Source: Protopterus annectens (Eukaryota; Chordata; Ceratodontiformes; Protopteridae). From it: a DNA stretch of 64,000 bases. Below, one piece after another: positions 10,598 through 20,693 of this stretch. Location: NCBI RefSeq assembly GCF_019279795.1, contig NC_056750.1, forward strand, positions 822,996,944-823,060,943. The letters are read 5' to 3'. The first letter of the stretch is position 1; each line of letters starts with the position of its first letter. The position numbers were made by a program, and so were the translations under genes. The notes beneath the pieces were generated by a model. That model had not been told where the DNA came from, made no database searches, and was given only the letters and a program-made list of their open reading frames with translations.

Positions 10598-11180
10598 TGT
10601 GGGTATATATACCATAGTGCAACCTTACAGGGGTATCTTATGCTATAACATATCACAATTGGGCACTGACATGCAGGCTGCACTTGGGATTGGTGAACCG
10701 ATGCTCTAGAGTATCATCCAGATGCAGTCTACTGATACCTAATCCAGCACTGCACTGGCTGCTATGTTGTATGGCATTTATGAGGGCATGGAGTCCAGGA
10801 CACTGCACCAATTAATTTTATGACGTCCCTGGTAGCACCCACTGCTTTGATTTCATATAGATATGGAGGTTTGCATGTGCCTTCATCATTGCTCAGACCA
10901 GTGGTGATGTCTGAGGCCAATGTATAGTATATACCCAAGATGGTCATGTATGGGAGTTATAACAAGGCCTCAGGAAGTGTACACCATTATCACACTCGTA
11001 GGTGGGAATGACAGCCACGCTCCACTGTCAGAAAACCCTGCCAGCAGATTGTATGCAAGTCACATTCCTGCAGTAGCATAGTACCCCTGACACAGGAAGT
11101 TCCAAGGCCTACTGCAGGAAACATTGGGATGGCATTTGGTCACAGTCACATAGTGGTACTCCAACCGGTTACATATTACA
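10598..11180. other. No gene recognised
   Basis: About 580 bp of unique-looking sequence with a TATATATA stretch near 10605 but no supported coding or RNA feature. Confidence 0.5.
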
Positions 11181-11181
11181 T

Positions 11182-11605
11182 TATCGAAGTTTCAGTACTT
11201 TGAATACCATATGGTCAACACCATATGATCGAAGTACTAAAACATCAAAAATGTAATTACAAAAAAAACAAAAGGAACAAAGGTAACTACTGTGAGCAAG
11301 GGGGCAAGCTCCCCTGCACCCCCCATACCCCCTACTTAAATATATCAACTCCGAGATTGCACTTTAATGGAGTTAAGTGCAGGAAAGGGAAGGTTTCCCT
11401 TTCCTATGCTGTAGCGCAATCTCGGAGTTGGTATATTTAAGTAGCGGGGGTGTGGGGGTGCAGAGAGGCTTACCCCCTGCCTACACCCTTTACTTTACCC
11501 TTTTTTTATAACTTTTTCGAAGCATTCGAAAATGTAATTGTTCGATCATTAAAGGTCGACCTTTAGTGATTCGAACAATTGCATTTTCGATGTTCCAATA
11601 GGAAC
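11182..11605. mobile_element. Short inverted-repeat element (MITE-like), family M, copy 1
   Basis: The outer regions each hold a nested palindrome: ATCGAAGTTTC... on the left, and on the right AAAGGTCGACCTTT at 11553-11566 flanked by GATCATT and AGTGATTCGAAC. The middle is a second inverted repeat: CAACTCCGAGATTGC at 11347 against GCAATCTCGGAGTTG at 11416, with GGGGGCAAGCTCCCCTGCACC before it. Copies with the same AAAGGTCGACCTTT core and the same CAAGCTCTCCTGCACC block lie at 19283-19612 and, degraded, at 36105-36200. It has no coding capacity and would have been moved by an unseen transposase. The superfamily is not determined. Confidence 0.7.
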
Positions 11606-11692
11606 CCACTCCAACCTCATTGCAAGAGAAAGCTATAACTGCCACTGAGTGTCTATGCACCTCAAGACACCTCCTAAGATATGCTCTCCCAA

Positions 11693-11730
<38 letters not shown>
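11693..11730. repeat. (GT)n microsatellite
   Basis: A run of about 18 TG dinucleotides directly after ATGTA. Confidence 0.95.
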
Positions 11731-11732
<2 letters not shown>

Positions 11733-11957
11733 AACCTTCATGTTCTTGTTTCTTTTACCGTCTGTGTATATAATGATGGCTGTAATACACTCCACCCTCA
11801 AACTTGTCAATTTTGTTTGCTCCTCTTTGCCTTGCCACCTGCTGATTATCAATCCCCACTCAACAAGCTGACTCATTTGTTTTCTCATTACCAGAACTAA
11901 GGGTTGTCCGGGAGTTCAATCATTTTGTTTATTTATTTTTGCCCTATACCCTTACTC

Positions 11958-12228
11958 AGTGACAACCATGTGAATGGGGTAAGGAATGGGCACTAGCATT
12001 GCATGACCTCTGACTTCCCTGTGAATGGGGTAAGGAATGGGTACTAGCACTGCATGACCTCTGACTTCCATGTGAATGGGGTAAGGAAAGGGCACTAGCA
12101 CTGCATGACCTCTGACTTCCCTGTGAATGGGGTAAGGAATGGGCACTAGCACTGCATGACCTCTGACTTCCACGTGAATGGAGTAAGGAATGGGCATTAG
12201 CACTGCATGATCTTTGACTTCCATGAGG
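11958..12228. repeat. 51-bp minisatellite, about five copies
   Basis: TGTGAATGGGGTAAGG recurs at 11969, 12020, 12071 and 12122 with a diverged fifth copy near 12173, a period of 51 bp. Because 51 is a multiple of three, both strands stay open through the array and give repeats of 17 residues; this is not evidence of a gene. Confidence 0.95.
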
Positions 12229-12294
12229 GGTTGACATCATCTACAGCTCTACCCACCCAAAGGAGTCATATACAGTTATTTCCCTGGTCCCCAC

Positions 12295-12555
12295 TGTCGC
12301 TCGTCTGGTCAGGAGAAAGAGACGAACATTTGTGGGTTCTGTTCAAGCAGCTTTATTACACACAAACACATCAGGAATGAGGCTTTGTAACTTAAGCTTA
12401 AATAAACTTATAAACAGACTGACTACTGCACTCATACATGTAAACACTCAGGCTGTTCTCTCAAAATGACACTGCTGCCTGCACGTGCTCAGTATTTGTA
12501 TGCACGCGCTACATCTGGAAATGTTTCTTAAAACATACACACGCTGTGATCTACA
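12295..12555 (-). repeat. 3' LTR of gypsy fossil 1, 261 bp
   Basis: On the minus strand the repeat begins TGTAG at 12555 and ends CGACA at 12295, giving the short inverted TG...CA ends expected of an LTR. It carries AATAAA at about 12352 (minus strand). The purine-rich tract CAAAAAGGGAGGA lies immediately before it at 12556-12568, as expected for second-strand priming. Confidence 0.75.
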
Positions 12556-12568
12556 TCCTCCCTTTTTG
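12556..12568 (-). other. Polypurine tract of gypsy fossil 1
   Basis: CAAAAAGGGAGGA on the minus strand, directly abutting the LTR start. This is the known plus-strand primer site of LTR retrotransposons. Confidence 0.7.
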
Positions 12569-12699
12569 ATAAATAGTCCTTATATGAAATGACAGTATTC
12601 AATGACATACAATTTACAGAAACGATCTTCTGACATGCAATTATACAGAACTAATTATTTGACATGCAATCATATAGAATTGCACACATAGAAAACAAT

Positions 12700-13890
12700 T
12701 ATGTCCAAGTTGCTGTGTATTTTTCAGTAGGTCTTGAAATACGACCTGACCATATAACATAAAAGTCAGAATTGGATCTAGCAATGGGGGATATCTTCAA
12801 GGAATGTTCAACTCTGGGGACATCTGGGATATCATCAGGAAAGGGAATGGATGCTGTGACATGTTCTTCGGTGTGAACATTGTCAGAGTTGCTATAAGAT
12901 CTAGACCCTGTATCACAAGTACAATGCTGAGATGGTATTTCTGATACAGGAAGAAGATGTCTGCGGTTTCTCCTGTGCTCTATACCCTCAGATTCCACTA
13001 AGTAGGATCGTGGCTCGGTACATATACTTCTCAATTTGATCAAAGCCTTTCGCCATTTGCATCCTCACTGTCTCTCCTTATTTTAATGGATGAAGAATTC
13101 TGCTCATTTTGTCATAGCTGTTCTTTTGAGAAGAATGCTTCTTAAAAAGTTGGGCTTTGATTGCTCTGTTGTTTTTAGCATTAGGCACCAACAAACTAGA
13201 ACTGATAAGAAAGGTTGTTTGGGTTTGCCTAGATATAAGTCTCTGAGCAGGCGAACCTAGTAGATTGTCACAGGGTGTATTTCTGAAATTAAGTGAATTC
13301 AAGAAGATATGAGTATTGACGCACTTTGACAGCTCCAGTAATTGCTTTGCACTCTGTAATGCATGTACAGCAGGACTGTTAGTAACATGGATAAAGTCCC
13401 ACTCTTCAGCAAATCTCTGGAAGAATTGACTGGTAAACGGAGAACCATTGTCAGAAATAACTTTGTGTGGACTATCATGGACTGAGAAATAATGTTTCAG
13501 CTTAGTAATAACAGCACTGGATGTTAGGTTAGGTAGCAAATCAATCTCAAACCAGTTCAAACAAGAGTCTATCCACACTAAGAAATGTTGACTGTTCCAC
13601 TCAAATATGTCAGTTGCTACTGTTGACCAAGGTAGTTCAGGAATTTGGCTTAGCTGAAGAGGGTCTTTTTAGAATGCGGCATAGTAGTGTTGTACACTGA
13701 GCAAGAAGAAAGCATGTTGTCAATGTCTTTTGCTAGAAAAGGCCAAAATACTAGTCCTCTCACCCTTCTTTTGGTAGAATCAGTTCCTGGGTGGCCATGA
13801 TGTAAAATCTGGATACATTCACATTGTAGGGAAGTAGAAACAATAACTTCTGGACCTTTGAAAATGATACCATCTTCCATCAGCATCTCA
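12700..13890 (-). pseudogene. Gypsy fossil 1: integrase region
   Basis: The region shows an HHCC-type zinc-binding tract (HHGHPGTDSTKRR with a later paired cysteine), a catalytic-core tract with VISDNGSPFTSQ, and a C-terminal tract with RSYLVESEGIEHRRNRRHL that is typical of gypsy integrases. It is a fossil and broken. Confidence 0.8.
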
Positions 13891-13899
13891 TCTCTGTAC

Positions 13900-15510
13900 G
13901 GAAATTAAGGTTGTACTTCTGGCGGTACACAGAATTGCTTTGACGGCCACCCTACATTGATGAAGTGGTTGGGCTTTTGCAAAATTGGATCAGTCTTTCT
14001 ATGATCTCTCAGTTCATCAAGTCTCATGGGAGAAAAATTACGCACTTCCATGACATCAAAGTCAAAATTCTCAGCATCAAGCTGTTCCATAGCATTTCTG
14101 GGCAATCCGGATAAGGTATCAGCCAGATAAAGAAGTTTACCTTTTGTATAGACCATTTTGAAATTGCATTTTTGCAATCTGAGCATCATTCTTTGTAGTC
14201 TTACTGGAGTGGAATGCATGGGCTTCTTTCATAGGTTCATAGGATGATACTAGGATATTAGCCCGGAGGCCCTTATAAGCCTAGCCAAGAATTTGCCCCA
14301 TGTTTCCTTTAAGTCAGCACCTGTTTCTCCTGTCCAGCAGGGACACAGGTGGGATTACTTTAAAATAGTAACTAGAGGGTGATGGTCATTTTCTATCTGG
14401 ATTGCTCGTCCATAAAAATAATCATGGAACTTTGAACATGCAAACACAATTGTCAAAAGTTCCTTCTCAATTTAAGCATACTGCATCTCAGTTTGGGTAA
14501 GAGTTTTAGATGTGGAGGCAACAGGTCTGCCCTCTTTAAGAATAACTGTACCAAGACAGAACTTTGAAGCATCACAGGAAAGAACCACTGGTTTGTGGAC
14601 ATCATAGTATCTTTACACAGTTGGGTTAGCAATTTACTATTTGAGGTTATCAAATGATCCCTGGTTTGTTCTAACCATGCAACATTTTTGCATGTCAGCT
14701 CTCTTATAGGTGCTGATAACTCACTAAGGTCAGGGATAAACTTGCCCAAATAGTTAGCCATAGCAAAAAAATGCTGTAGAGCTTGGACATTGTCTGGAGC
14801 TGGCATCTCAAGAATGACCGCTTGCTTAGAAGGATCTGTTTATAAGCCTGTACTGGTAAATAAATGACCTACATAAGTAACTTCTGGTAGTCTGAATTTG
14901 CAATTCAGAGGATTAAGCTTTAAATTAACTTCATGTGGTCTGTTCAGTACTTTCCTGAGGCTTCTGTCATGCTCTGCTTCACCATTACCTTCAATCAGTA
15001 AATCATCAACTATTATTACACATGGACAGCCTGAAAAAAAATGCTCCATTGCACATGGAAAGACTTATCTGGCAGAATTTACTCCAAAAGGCATCCTGAG
15101 GAATCTGTATCTACCAAATAGGGTACTGAATGTAGTCAGTAGTGAAGATTTGCGATCAAGCATTACTTGCCAAAATGAACACTTTGCATATAAGACATAA
15201 AAAAACAGTGGCATTTGGCATGAGGGTTGCAATTTCCTCGACTGTACACATAGGATAATGAGGTCTTTTTAATGCCTTGTTCAAGTCTCTTGGGTCAATG
15301 CATATTCTGATTTCATCTGAATTTTTCTTACGAGTAGCTACCATGGAAGATATCCACTCAGTTGGTTCTGTGACTGGACAAATCACACCTTGCAGCACTA
15401 TTTTGTCTAACTGGACTTTGACCTGGTCCTGCATAGCTATTGAAAGTCTCCTTGCTGGTCTGACCACTGGACTGACCTCTGGGTCTACTGTCATGGAGTA
15501 CATAACTGGA
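13900..15510 (-). pseudogene. Gypsy fossil 1: reverse transcriptase and RNase H region
   Basis: The reverse transcriptase start is seen as SPVVRPARRLSIAMQDQV and RICIDPRDLNKALKRPHYP; the palm region as VIIVDDLLIEG; the connection as ALQHFFAMANYLGKFIPDLS. The RNase H end lies near 13900-14220. The region is interrupted by a LINE tail at 14229-14367. It is a fossil and broken. Confidence 0.8.
14229..14367 (-). mobile_element. CR1-type LINE 3' tail inserted in gypsy fossil 1
   Basis: The plus strand begins TCATAGGTTCATAGGATGAT and continues with GGCCCTTATAAGCCTAGCC, the reverse complement of the CR1 3' end seen at 7519, 45325 and 52998. The body matches less well than the other copies, so it is a related subfamily or an older copy. 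It is 5'-truncated to about 140 bp. Confidence 0.75.
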
Positions 15511-15579
15511 AGTTTGCCTAGCTTGCCATCGAAGATATCAGCATACTCTGAAAAATAGCATCACTGAAGCTGGAACTGG

Positions 15580-15960
15580 GACATGTGCTTACATGATGCT
15601 GGAACTGGGACATGTGCTTACATGATGGACGTCTTTGGTAAAATAAAGCAGTTTCATTCTTAAACTGTCTCTGAGACCTAATAATGACTGTACAGGTCTT
15701 TGGACTACATAAAATTGCAAGCTGTAACTGTTCCCAGCCGAATAGCATGAAAGCATTACTGAGCCTTCGGTTTGAATCTCTTCACCTCCATAAGCAACAG
15801 GCTTCGTACAATTGACCAAATGAAGTTGCTCACCAGCTCTGACTTGAGCAGATGTTTCTGCTGACATCACATTGCACTTTGAACCAGTATCTACTTTGAG
15901 TTCTGTGGGTTTACCGTTGATCAGGACAGTGCAAAATACTTCACTCTTTGCCAGCAAATC
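15580..15960 (-). pseudogene. Gypsy fossil 1: aspartic protease region
   Basis: TELKVDTGSKCNVMS contains the D-T-G active site of retroelement proteases, followed by a strand-rich tract. A short direct repeat of about 26 bp lies near 15573-15625. Confidence 0.75.
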
Positions 15961-16069
15961 TACTTAATTAATATTTTCACCTACCACTGATACACCAGCT
16001 ACATAGAAAGTAGGGTTTCAACTTTCTACATGATCAACTTGATTTTTTAAGTAACCTTTTTTAATAACC

Positions 16070-16260
16070 GAATGATGCTTGCTTGATTTACAAAACTTTT
16101 GAAAATGGTTCAATTTTTTACACTTGTGGCATTGTTGTCCAAATGCTAAGCAGCACCTCTCTCTTTTAGAATCATGGTTGGCTCATTGGGTCCTATATGG
16201 GTGTCATTAATCATGGCTTTCACTGGTGTCCAGCATCATTTGTAATGCAGTAGCACCATA
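16070..16260 (-). pseudogene. Gypsy fossil 1: gag nucleocapsid end
   Basis: QQCHKCKKLNHFQKFC fits C-X2-C-X4-H-X4-C, the zinc knuckle of gag nucleocapsid. The rest of gag is not recognisable beyond about 16260. Confidence 0.65.
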
Positions 16261-17030
16261 TGTAAGAGTGTGTGCATATGTGCGTGTGTGTGTGTGTGTA
16301 CATTATATGAGCAGAGCAAGTGCGTTCATCAGATTTAAGCACAGTGCCTGGAAATATGAAGTAAATGGCTAGAGGAAAATAGATAAGCTCATCCAAAAGT
16401 AGAAGAAAAATTTTCAGAAACATGCTCAGTATTTGAGGAAGATGGTTGTGAAATACCTAAACTGTCCCCTTTTGTCCACTAAACAGTACTTGTAGCTAGG
16501 ATAGTAAGTGCTGTACATACCTTGGTATCTGCATCAGTAGGAAAGCCACACATTCTCCATGTGGGTAGTACATGTCATTCAAGCTGCGTACATTGTCCCG
16601 GTCTACATGGAACCAAACAGTAATCTCCTGATCCCTGAAAGTGAGGAATGTTACCTGCTGACAGCATTATTTACATTATCACATGCTGCCTTTTCATGCT
16701 CAGGGGAAGGACGTGGAAGCACTAAATGGTACAAGATGCTGCGATGAGCGTAGGCATTTTTGCTGTATGTAACTCCAGTATTCTTGGTTTCCTGTTTTAT
16801 AGTCTGTAAAATGTATGACTGTGAATCTATACTCTGTTCACCTTGTATACATTTGCAAGTTATTACAGCCTACTTTCCCCACCCACCTTCATCTGCCTGT
16901 CATTATACTGTTATATCCTCAATCTATGTCACTCACTTTAGCTTGCTGCATAATAATGGAAGATGGGACTGTGAACTGTTAAAAGCCTTCACATGGTCAT
17001 TTCTTTTTTTTACTACACCATATCTAATAT
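16261..17030. other. No gene recognised
   Basis: A short (GT)n run lies at 16283-16299. The rest shows no coding, RNA or repeat signal that I can support. Confidence 0.5.
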
Positions 17031-17899
17031 GGGTACTTATGTATTATCACAACCAGATTTTCGCGGTTGCAAATTTCGCATACTTCAATAGAAACAAGCC
17101 CACAAAACCCTGTGAGGTGGTATTTCGAGTCTTTTTTGCTAAGGAATAAGTTTAGTTTCACTTCAGGAAGGCAAACAATTGAGAAAACACTCTTCCTGTC
17201 TTGGCGTGCATTACACACGCACACTTGAATTGTTATGCCCACTAGCTTATTGACCAATGGCTTTTTTTTCAGTGTGTGGAAGGAATCCTTCATGAAAGGA
17301 GCGCACATACACAGGGATTATGCTTCGGTCTCACTTTTTATTTTTTAAAGGTACAATTTTTTTTTTTTTATTTTTGTTCAGGTACAAATGAAGATGGTGC
17401 TACATGCCACAAATGACAAAAAGAAGAGCATTTAGGCAGTAGGATGTTTTTCAGTGCTGTTCTTACTAGGGTTAATCAGGAAGTGATTTTCACTTTAGCT
17501 TTCATGATTTCTAAATAATGGGCAGTGCTTCACAAATGGGGGCTCTTTCTTACCACCTGGAGTGAAAATCTTCATACATAAAGGAAGCACTCCTTCTCCT
17601 TGCGAGATGTAACTTTTGCTAGGGTGACAGGGTGTATTGCATGACTCACTTTCCTTTTGCTGACATCGTGGTGAGAACTGCAGCTCTTACAAGGTGGTGC
17701 ACCACTGTTGAGTTTCTGGAGGTATGAGGTGTGTCACACAAAAGTTTCACACTTAGTCCACTTCCTGGTTCATACCCACTGTAACAGAGTAATGCTTACT
17801 TCTTCACAGACCCATTATTAGGTTAAGCAACCTGTTTCAAATCACACATGCCAAATTATGGCAGTGCGAAAATCTGGTTGCGATAATACGTAAGTACCC
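17031..17899. mobile_element. Non-autonomous DNA transposon with ~35-bp terminal inverted repeats
   Basis: The left end GGGTACTTATGTATTATCAC, continuing AACCAGATTTTCGC, matches the reverse complement of the right end, which reads GGGTACTTACGTATTATCGC then AACCAGATTTTCGC. Only two of the first 34 bases differ. TAATAT flanks both ends (17025-17030 and 17900-17905), a likely 6-bp target duplication. No transposase is encoded in the 869 bp. The combination of GGG ends and a 6-bp duplication does not let me name a superfamily with confidence. Confidence 0.8.
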
Positions 17900-17905
17900 T
17901 AATAT

Positions 17906-18465
17906 GCAGCTTGACTAGGAATTGCAACGTTTGTAATTTAATTCTCTGCCAGTGCAGTTTTTCTATGTCTAAATTTGTCATTTGTCACTTGTCACTCCAA
18001 ACATATTTTAATGAACAAAATTACTTCTTTTACAGTGAATCCAAGACATAAATTTATAATACTCACATCAGGATATCACCCAATAAGTTCCATGATTAAC
18101 GCTCACAGAAATTACATCATCACTGCAGAAAGCATATGTTGGCATAGAGTCTGACAAGCTAATCTGTCAAGCCATTCCTATGATGAATCATACCAGTGAA
18201 CTTAAAAAAAATAAGAAAAACAAATTTAAAGCATTTGTTAAATTTAAAGCATTTGTTTATCTACTACCAAGTTAATCTCACCCAGAAAAATGTTTAGCAT
18301 TTGTACAACCTGTGGACAGTTGAGAATTTTCCAAATGAACACATATTCATGCTATAATACTAAGAATGTAGAGCAGCTAGGTAAAATAGTGTGTCTTTGT
18401 TGCACAAGGAAAAAGTATTAGGAGACGGTGTGACATAATTCGTGAACATCCTGCTGCAATAAGAA
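17906..18465. other. No gene recognised
   Basis: AT-rich sequence. A 17-bp tract, AATTTAAAGCATTTGTT, is doubled near 18223-18257. Nothing else is visible. Confidence 0.5.
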
Positions 18466-18466
18466 T

Positions 18467-20693
18467 TATTTTATTTATTTATTTTTTACTTATTTTGCAT
18501 TTGTTTACAAGGATGGTCTGAATGCACAGCAAAAAGCCCCTTTTCAATGGAGGCTCACAGAGAAAAGTTCCAAAAAGATACAGAAGTTTATAATAGATAT
18601 ACTGAAATCTATGCAAATTGTACAGACAAATGTAAAGATTATTACAAAGATTTACAAGGTAGAGAGGAAGACATTTGAAGCTGCAAAGCATACATGGCTA
18701 CTTTGTATAATAGAAAAAGAGGCATATTTGCATCAGTGTGTAACAGTATCACATTTGGTAGGTAGTAATATAGTTCACAGCATTGTATGAGGTCCTAAAT
18801 TAAATGATCCATTAGAGTGCTAAGTGGCAGAAAGAAATCAGAGTGGGGAAAAAAAAAGATGACTGTGTAAGATAAAACCTGATTATGAGTACAATAAGGT
18901 AAAGGTAGTCCTAAGACAGGCATGAGGGATTGTGCTAGGGGTTAGAGAGAAGAGGTCAGTAATCATCAGCAGAGTTAGCCTGGTGGGTCACATGTACAGA
19001 GCCAGCTATTCATCAGGTAATTTCTGAGTTCTGTTATGAAGGCAGTTAGGCTATTTACTTGTTTCAGATGGTGTGGGATGCTATTCCATTTATTAGCTAT
19101 GCAGTTTGAGTTCAGGAAATTGCTGGCTAGTTTGCTGGATTTAGATATAGACAGTAGAGTTGTAGCTGTAGATCAGTGTTATATTGCATGAGTATGACTG
19201 AATAATATTTCTGAGGCTTGGGTATTTTTCTTGGTAACGTATGATTTTGTGGGTTATTACTAGTTGAGAGAGTTGGGTTTATATTATAACATTGAATATT
19301 TAACAGTTTGAATCAGTAAAGGTCGACCTTTAGTGATCGAACTGTTAAAACATCGAATGTTCACAAAAAAAAAAAAACAAACAAAAAAAAACTAAATGGT
19401 GTAGGCGGGGGGGGCAAGCTCTCCTGCACCCCCGACACCCCTCGCTACTTAAATATACCAACTCTGAGACCACACTATGTTGAAGTAAATGGAAATCTCC
19501 CCTTATGGAGATTTCTGTTTACTTGTTCGATGTTCTGCAGTTTCGCTATTCTCGTGTTGACAATGTCAGATTCAACATTGTCGGCTTTCGAGAATTTAAT
19601 CTGGACCCGTGAGAGTTAACATGTGGCCTGTTTGCCTGAGTGCAGTGCAGTGGTGTGCTGTATTTGGTAGATGCAGCAGATTTGATCATCTTATTGTAGC
19701 ATTGCTTAAACTTGACTGATTGGATGGAACCAAAGTTGGAACATATGGGGGCAGAATAAAGCAGGGTTGGACTGATGTTTGCTGTTGCAATTTTTTTCTA
19801 ACATTATCTGTGAGGAAAGGTTTTATTCTATAAAAGGAGTGTAGTTTCTGGTGAGTTTTTGTGTTACCCACAGGATATGATGGTCAGATTTTATAAGATA
19901 ATCAGTTATGGCACCTAATAGCTTGGTATGAAAACAAAATCAATTTGTGTCCCGTCTTTTGAGGTTAAAGAGAAAAGATGCTTTTGGTTGCTCAGTTGTT
20001 TGGGGGCAAATATTAATTTAGTTTGGGTTTAAGAGGAGCAATAAGCTGTCTAACCAGGATTCAAGAGCAGGAAAAGCCTGCTGTGCCAGTATTCAAGTGA
20101 TGAAAAAGCCTGTTGTGTTATTTCTTGAAGCAAACATAGTGTTTTAGTTGAGCAGACTAGATTGGAGTCATCATCATCATATTTATGACAGAGGTGGGGT
20201 TGGATCCAGTATGCAGATCATTTATAAATGGATTGAATAGTAGAGATCAAAGTACGGATTCAGGAGGGATACCAACTAAAACAGGTGAGGGGGAGGAAAT
20301 ATCATGGGACCATTTAACGGATTGCTGACTGTCAGATAGGTTGCTATGCAACCAGTGTAGTGATGGCTGAGTATTACCTGGAAAGGAAAGTTTAAGCAGA
20401 AGTTTTTGATGACCAACAGTATTGAAAGCCTTAGATAGGTCAAAGAAAATAGCGGGAACCTGATTGCTATTATTTATACTTTTGGTTTATTAAGTTGGTG
20501 AAGCTCAGTAAGGCAGAAGTAGTGCTTTGGTTGGGTCAGAAGTCACGTGCAGAGGTATAATAAAGGATTTCTTCCATAATTCTGGAACATCGTTTTCTGT
20601 GATTGAGCAGTTTATAAATATGGATTCTGCGTAAGCTGCAACTATGGCTGCAATCGTTAGTTATTCTGTGGGCATTAGAGCTGGGGCTGAGGT
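18467..20693 (-). mobile_element. L2-type LINE, decayed copy, 3' part
   Basis: The 3' end on the minus strand has the L2 tail block (GGAACTTTTCTCTGTGAGCC, then CATTGAAAAGGGGC) followed by an AAAT-rich tail at 18467-18490. The same block ends the L2 at 57030-60201. Further inside, 20240-20380 reads in broken frames as SDSQQSVKW and GIPPESVL, equivalent to DRSQADRWKN and GVPQGSILG of the better copy. At 20640-20720 it reads ILLQPKNQHLSPSSNAHRI, equivalent to RLLSKLMPCSNAPDNI. It is therefore collinear with the L2 reverse transcriptase up to the edge of the giant minisatellite. A MITE (19283-19612) is inserted. Confidence 0.7.
19283..19612. mobile_element. MITE-like family M, copy 2, inserted in L2
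   Basis: It holds the same palindrome AAAGGTCGACCTTT (19318-19331) flanked by TTTGAATCAGT and AGTGATCGAAC, then GGGGCAAGCTCTCCTGCACC and CTACTTAAATATACCAACTC as in copy 1 at 11182-11605. The L2 sequence resumes after about 19612. The right part differs from copy 1, so the inner inverted repeat is not conserved. Confidence 0.7.

Larger units (their letters stand above)
12295..16260 (-). mobile_element. Ty3/gypsy LTR retrotransposon fossil 1, broken
   Basis: A minus-strand Ty3/gypsy element. In element order it keeps the end of gag with a CCHC zinc knuckle, an aspartic protease, reverse transcriptase with RNase H, integrase, a polypurine tract and the 3' LTR. The 5' LTR and most of gag are absent, so it is cut at its 5' side near 16260. 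It is broken: the coding region falls into about eight open segments. A CR1 LINE tail (14229-14367) inserted later. The protein resembles gypsy elements often annotated as K02A2.6-like in vertebrate genomes. The age is moderate to old, because domain motifs are still readable by eye. Confidence 0.85.

Noticed and set aside
11952-12240. Two overlapping ~90-codon frames with 17-residue repeats
   Set aside because: By-product of the 51-bp minisatellite.
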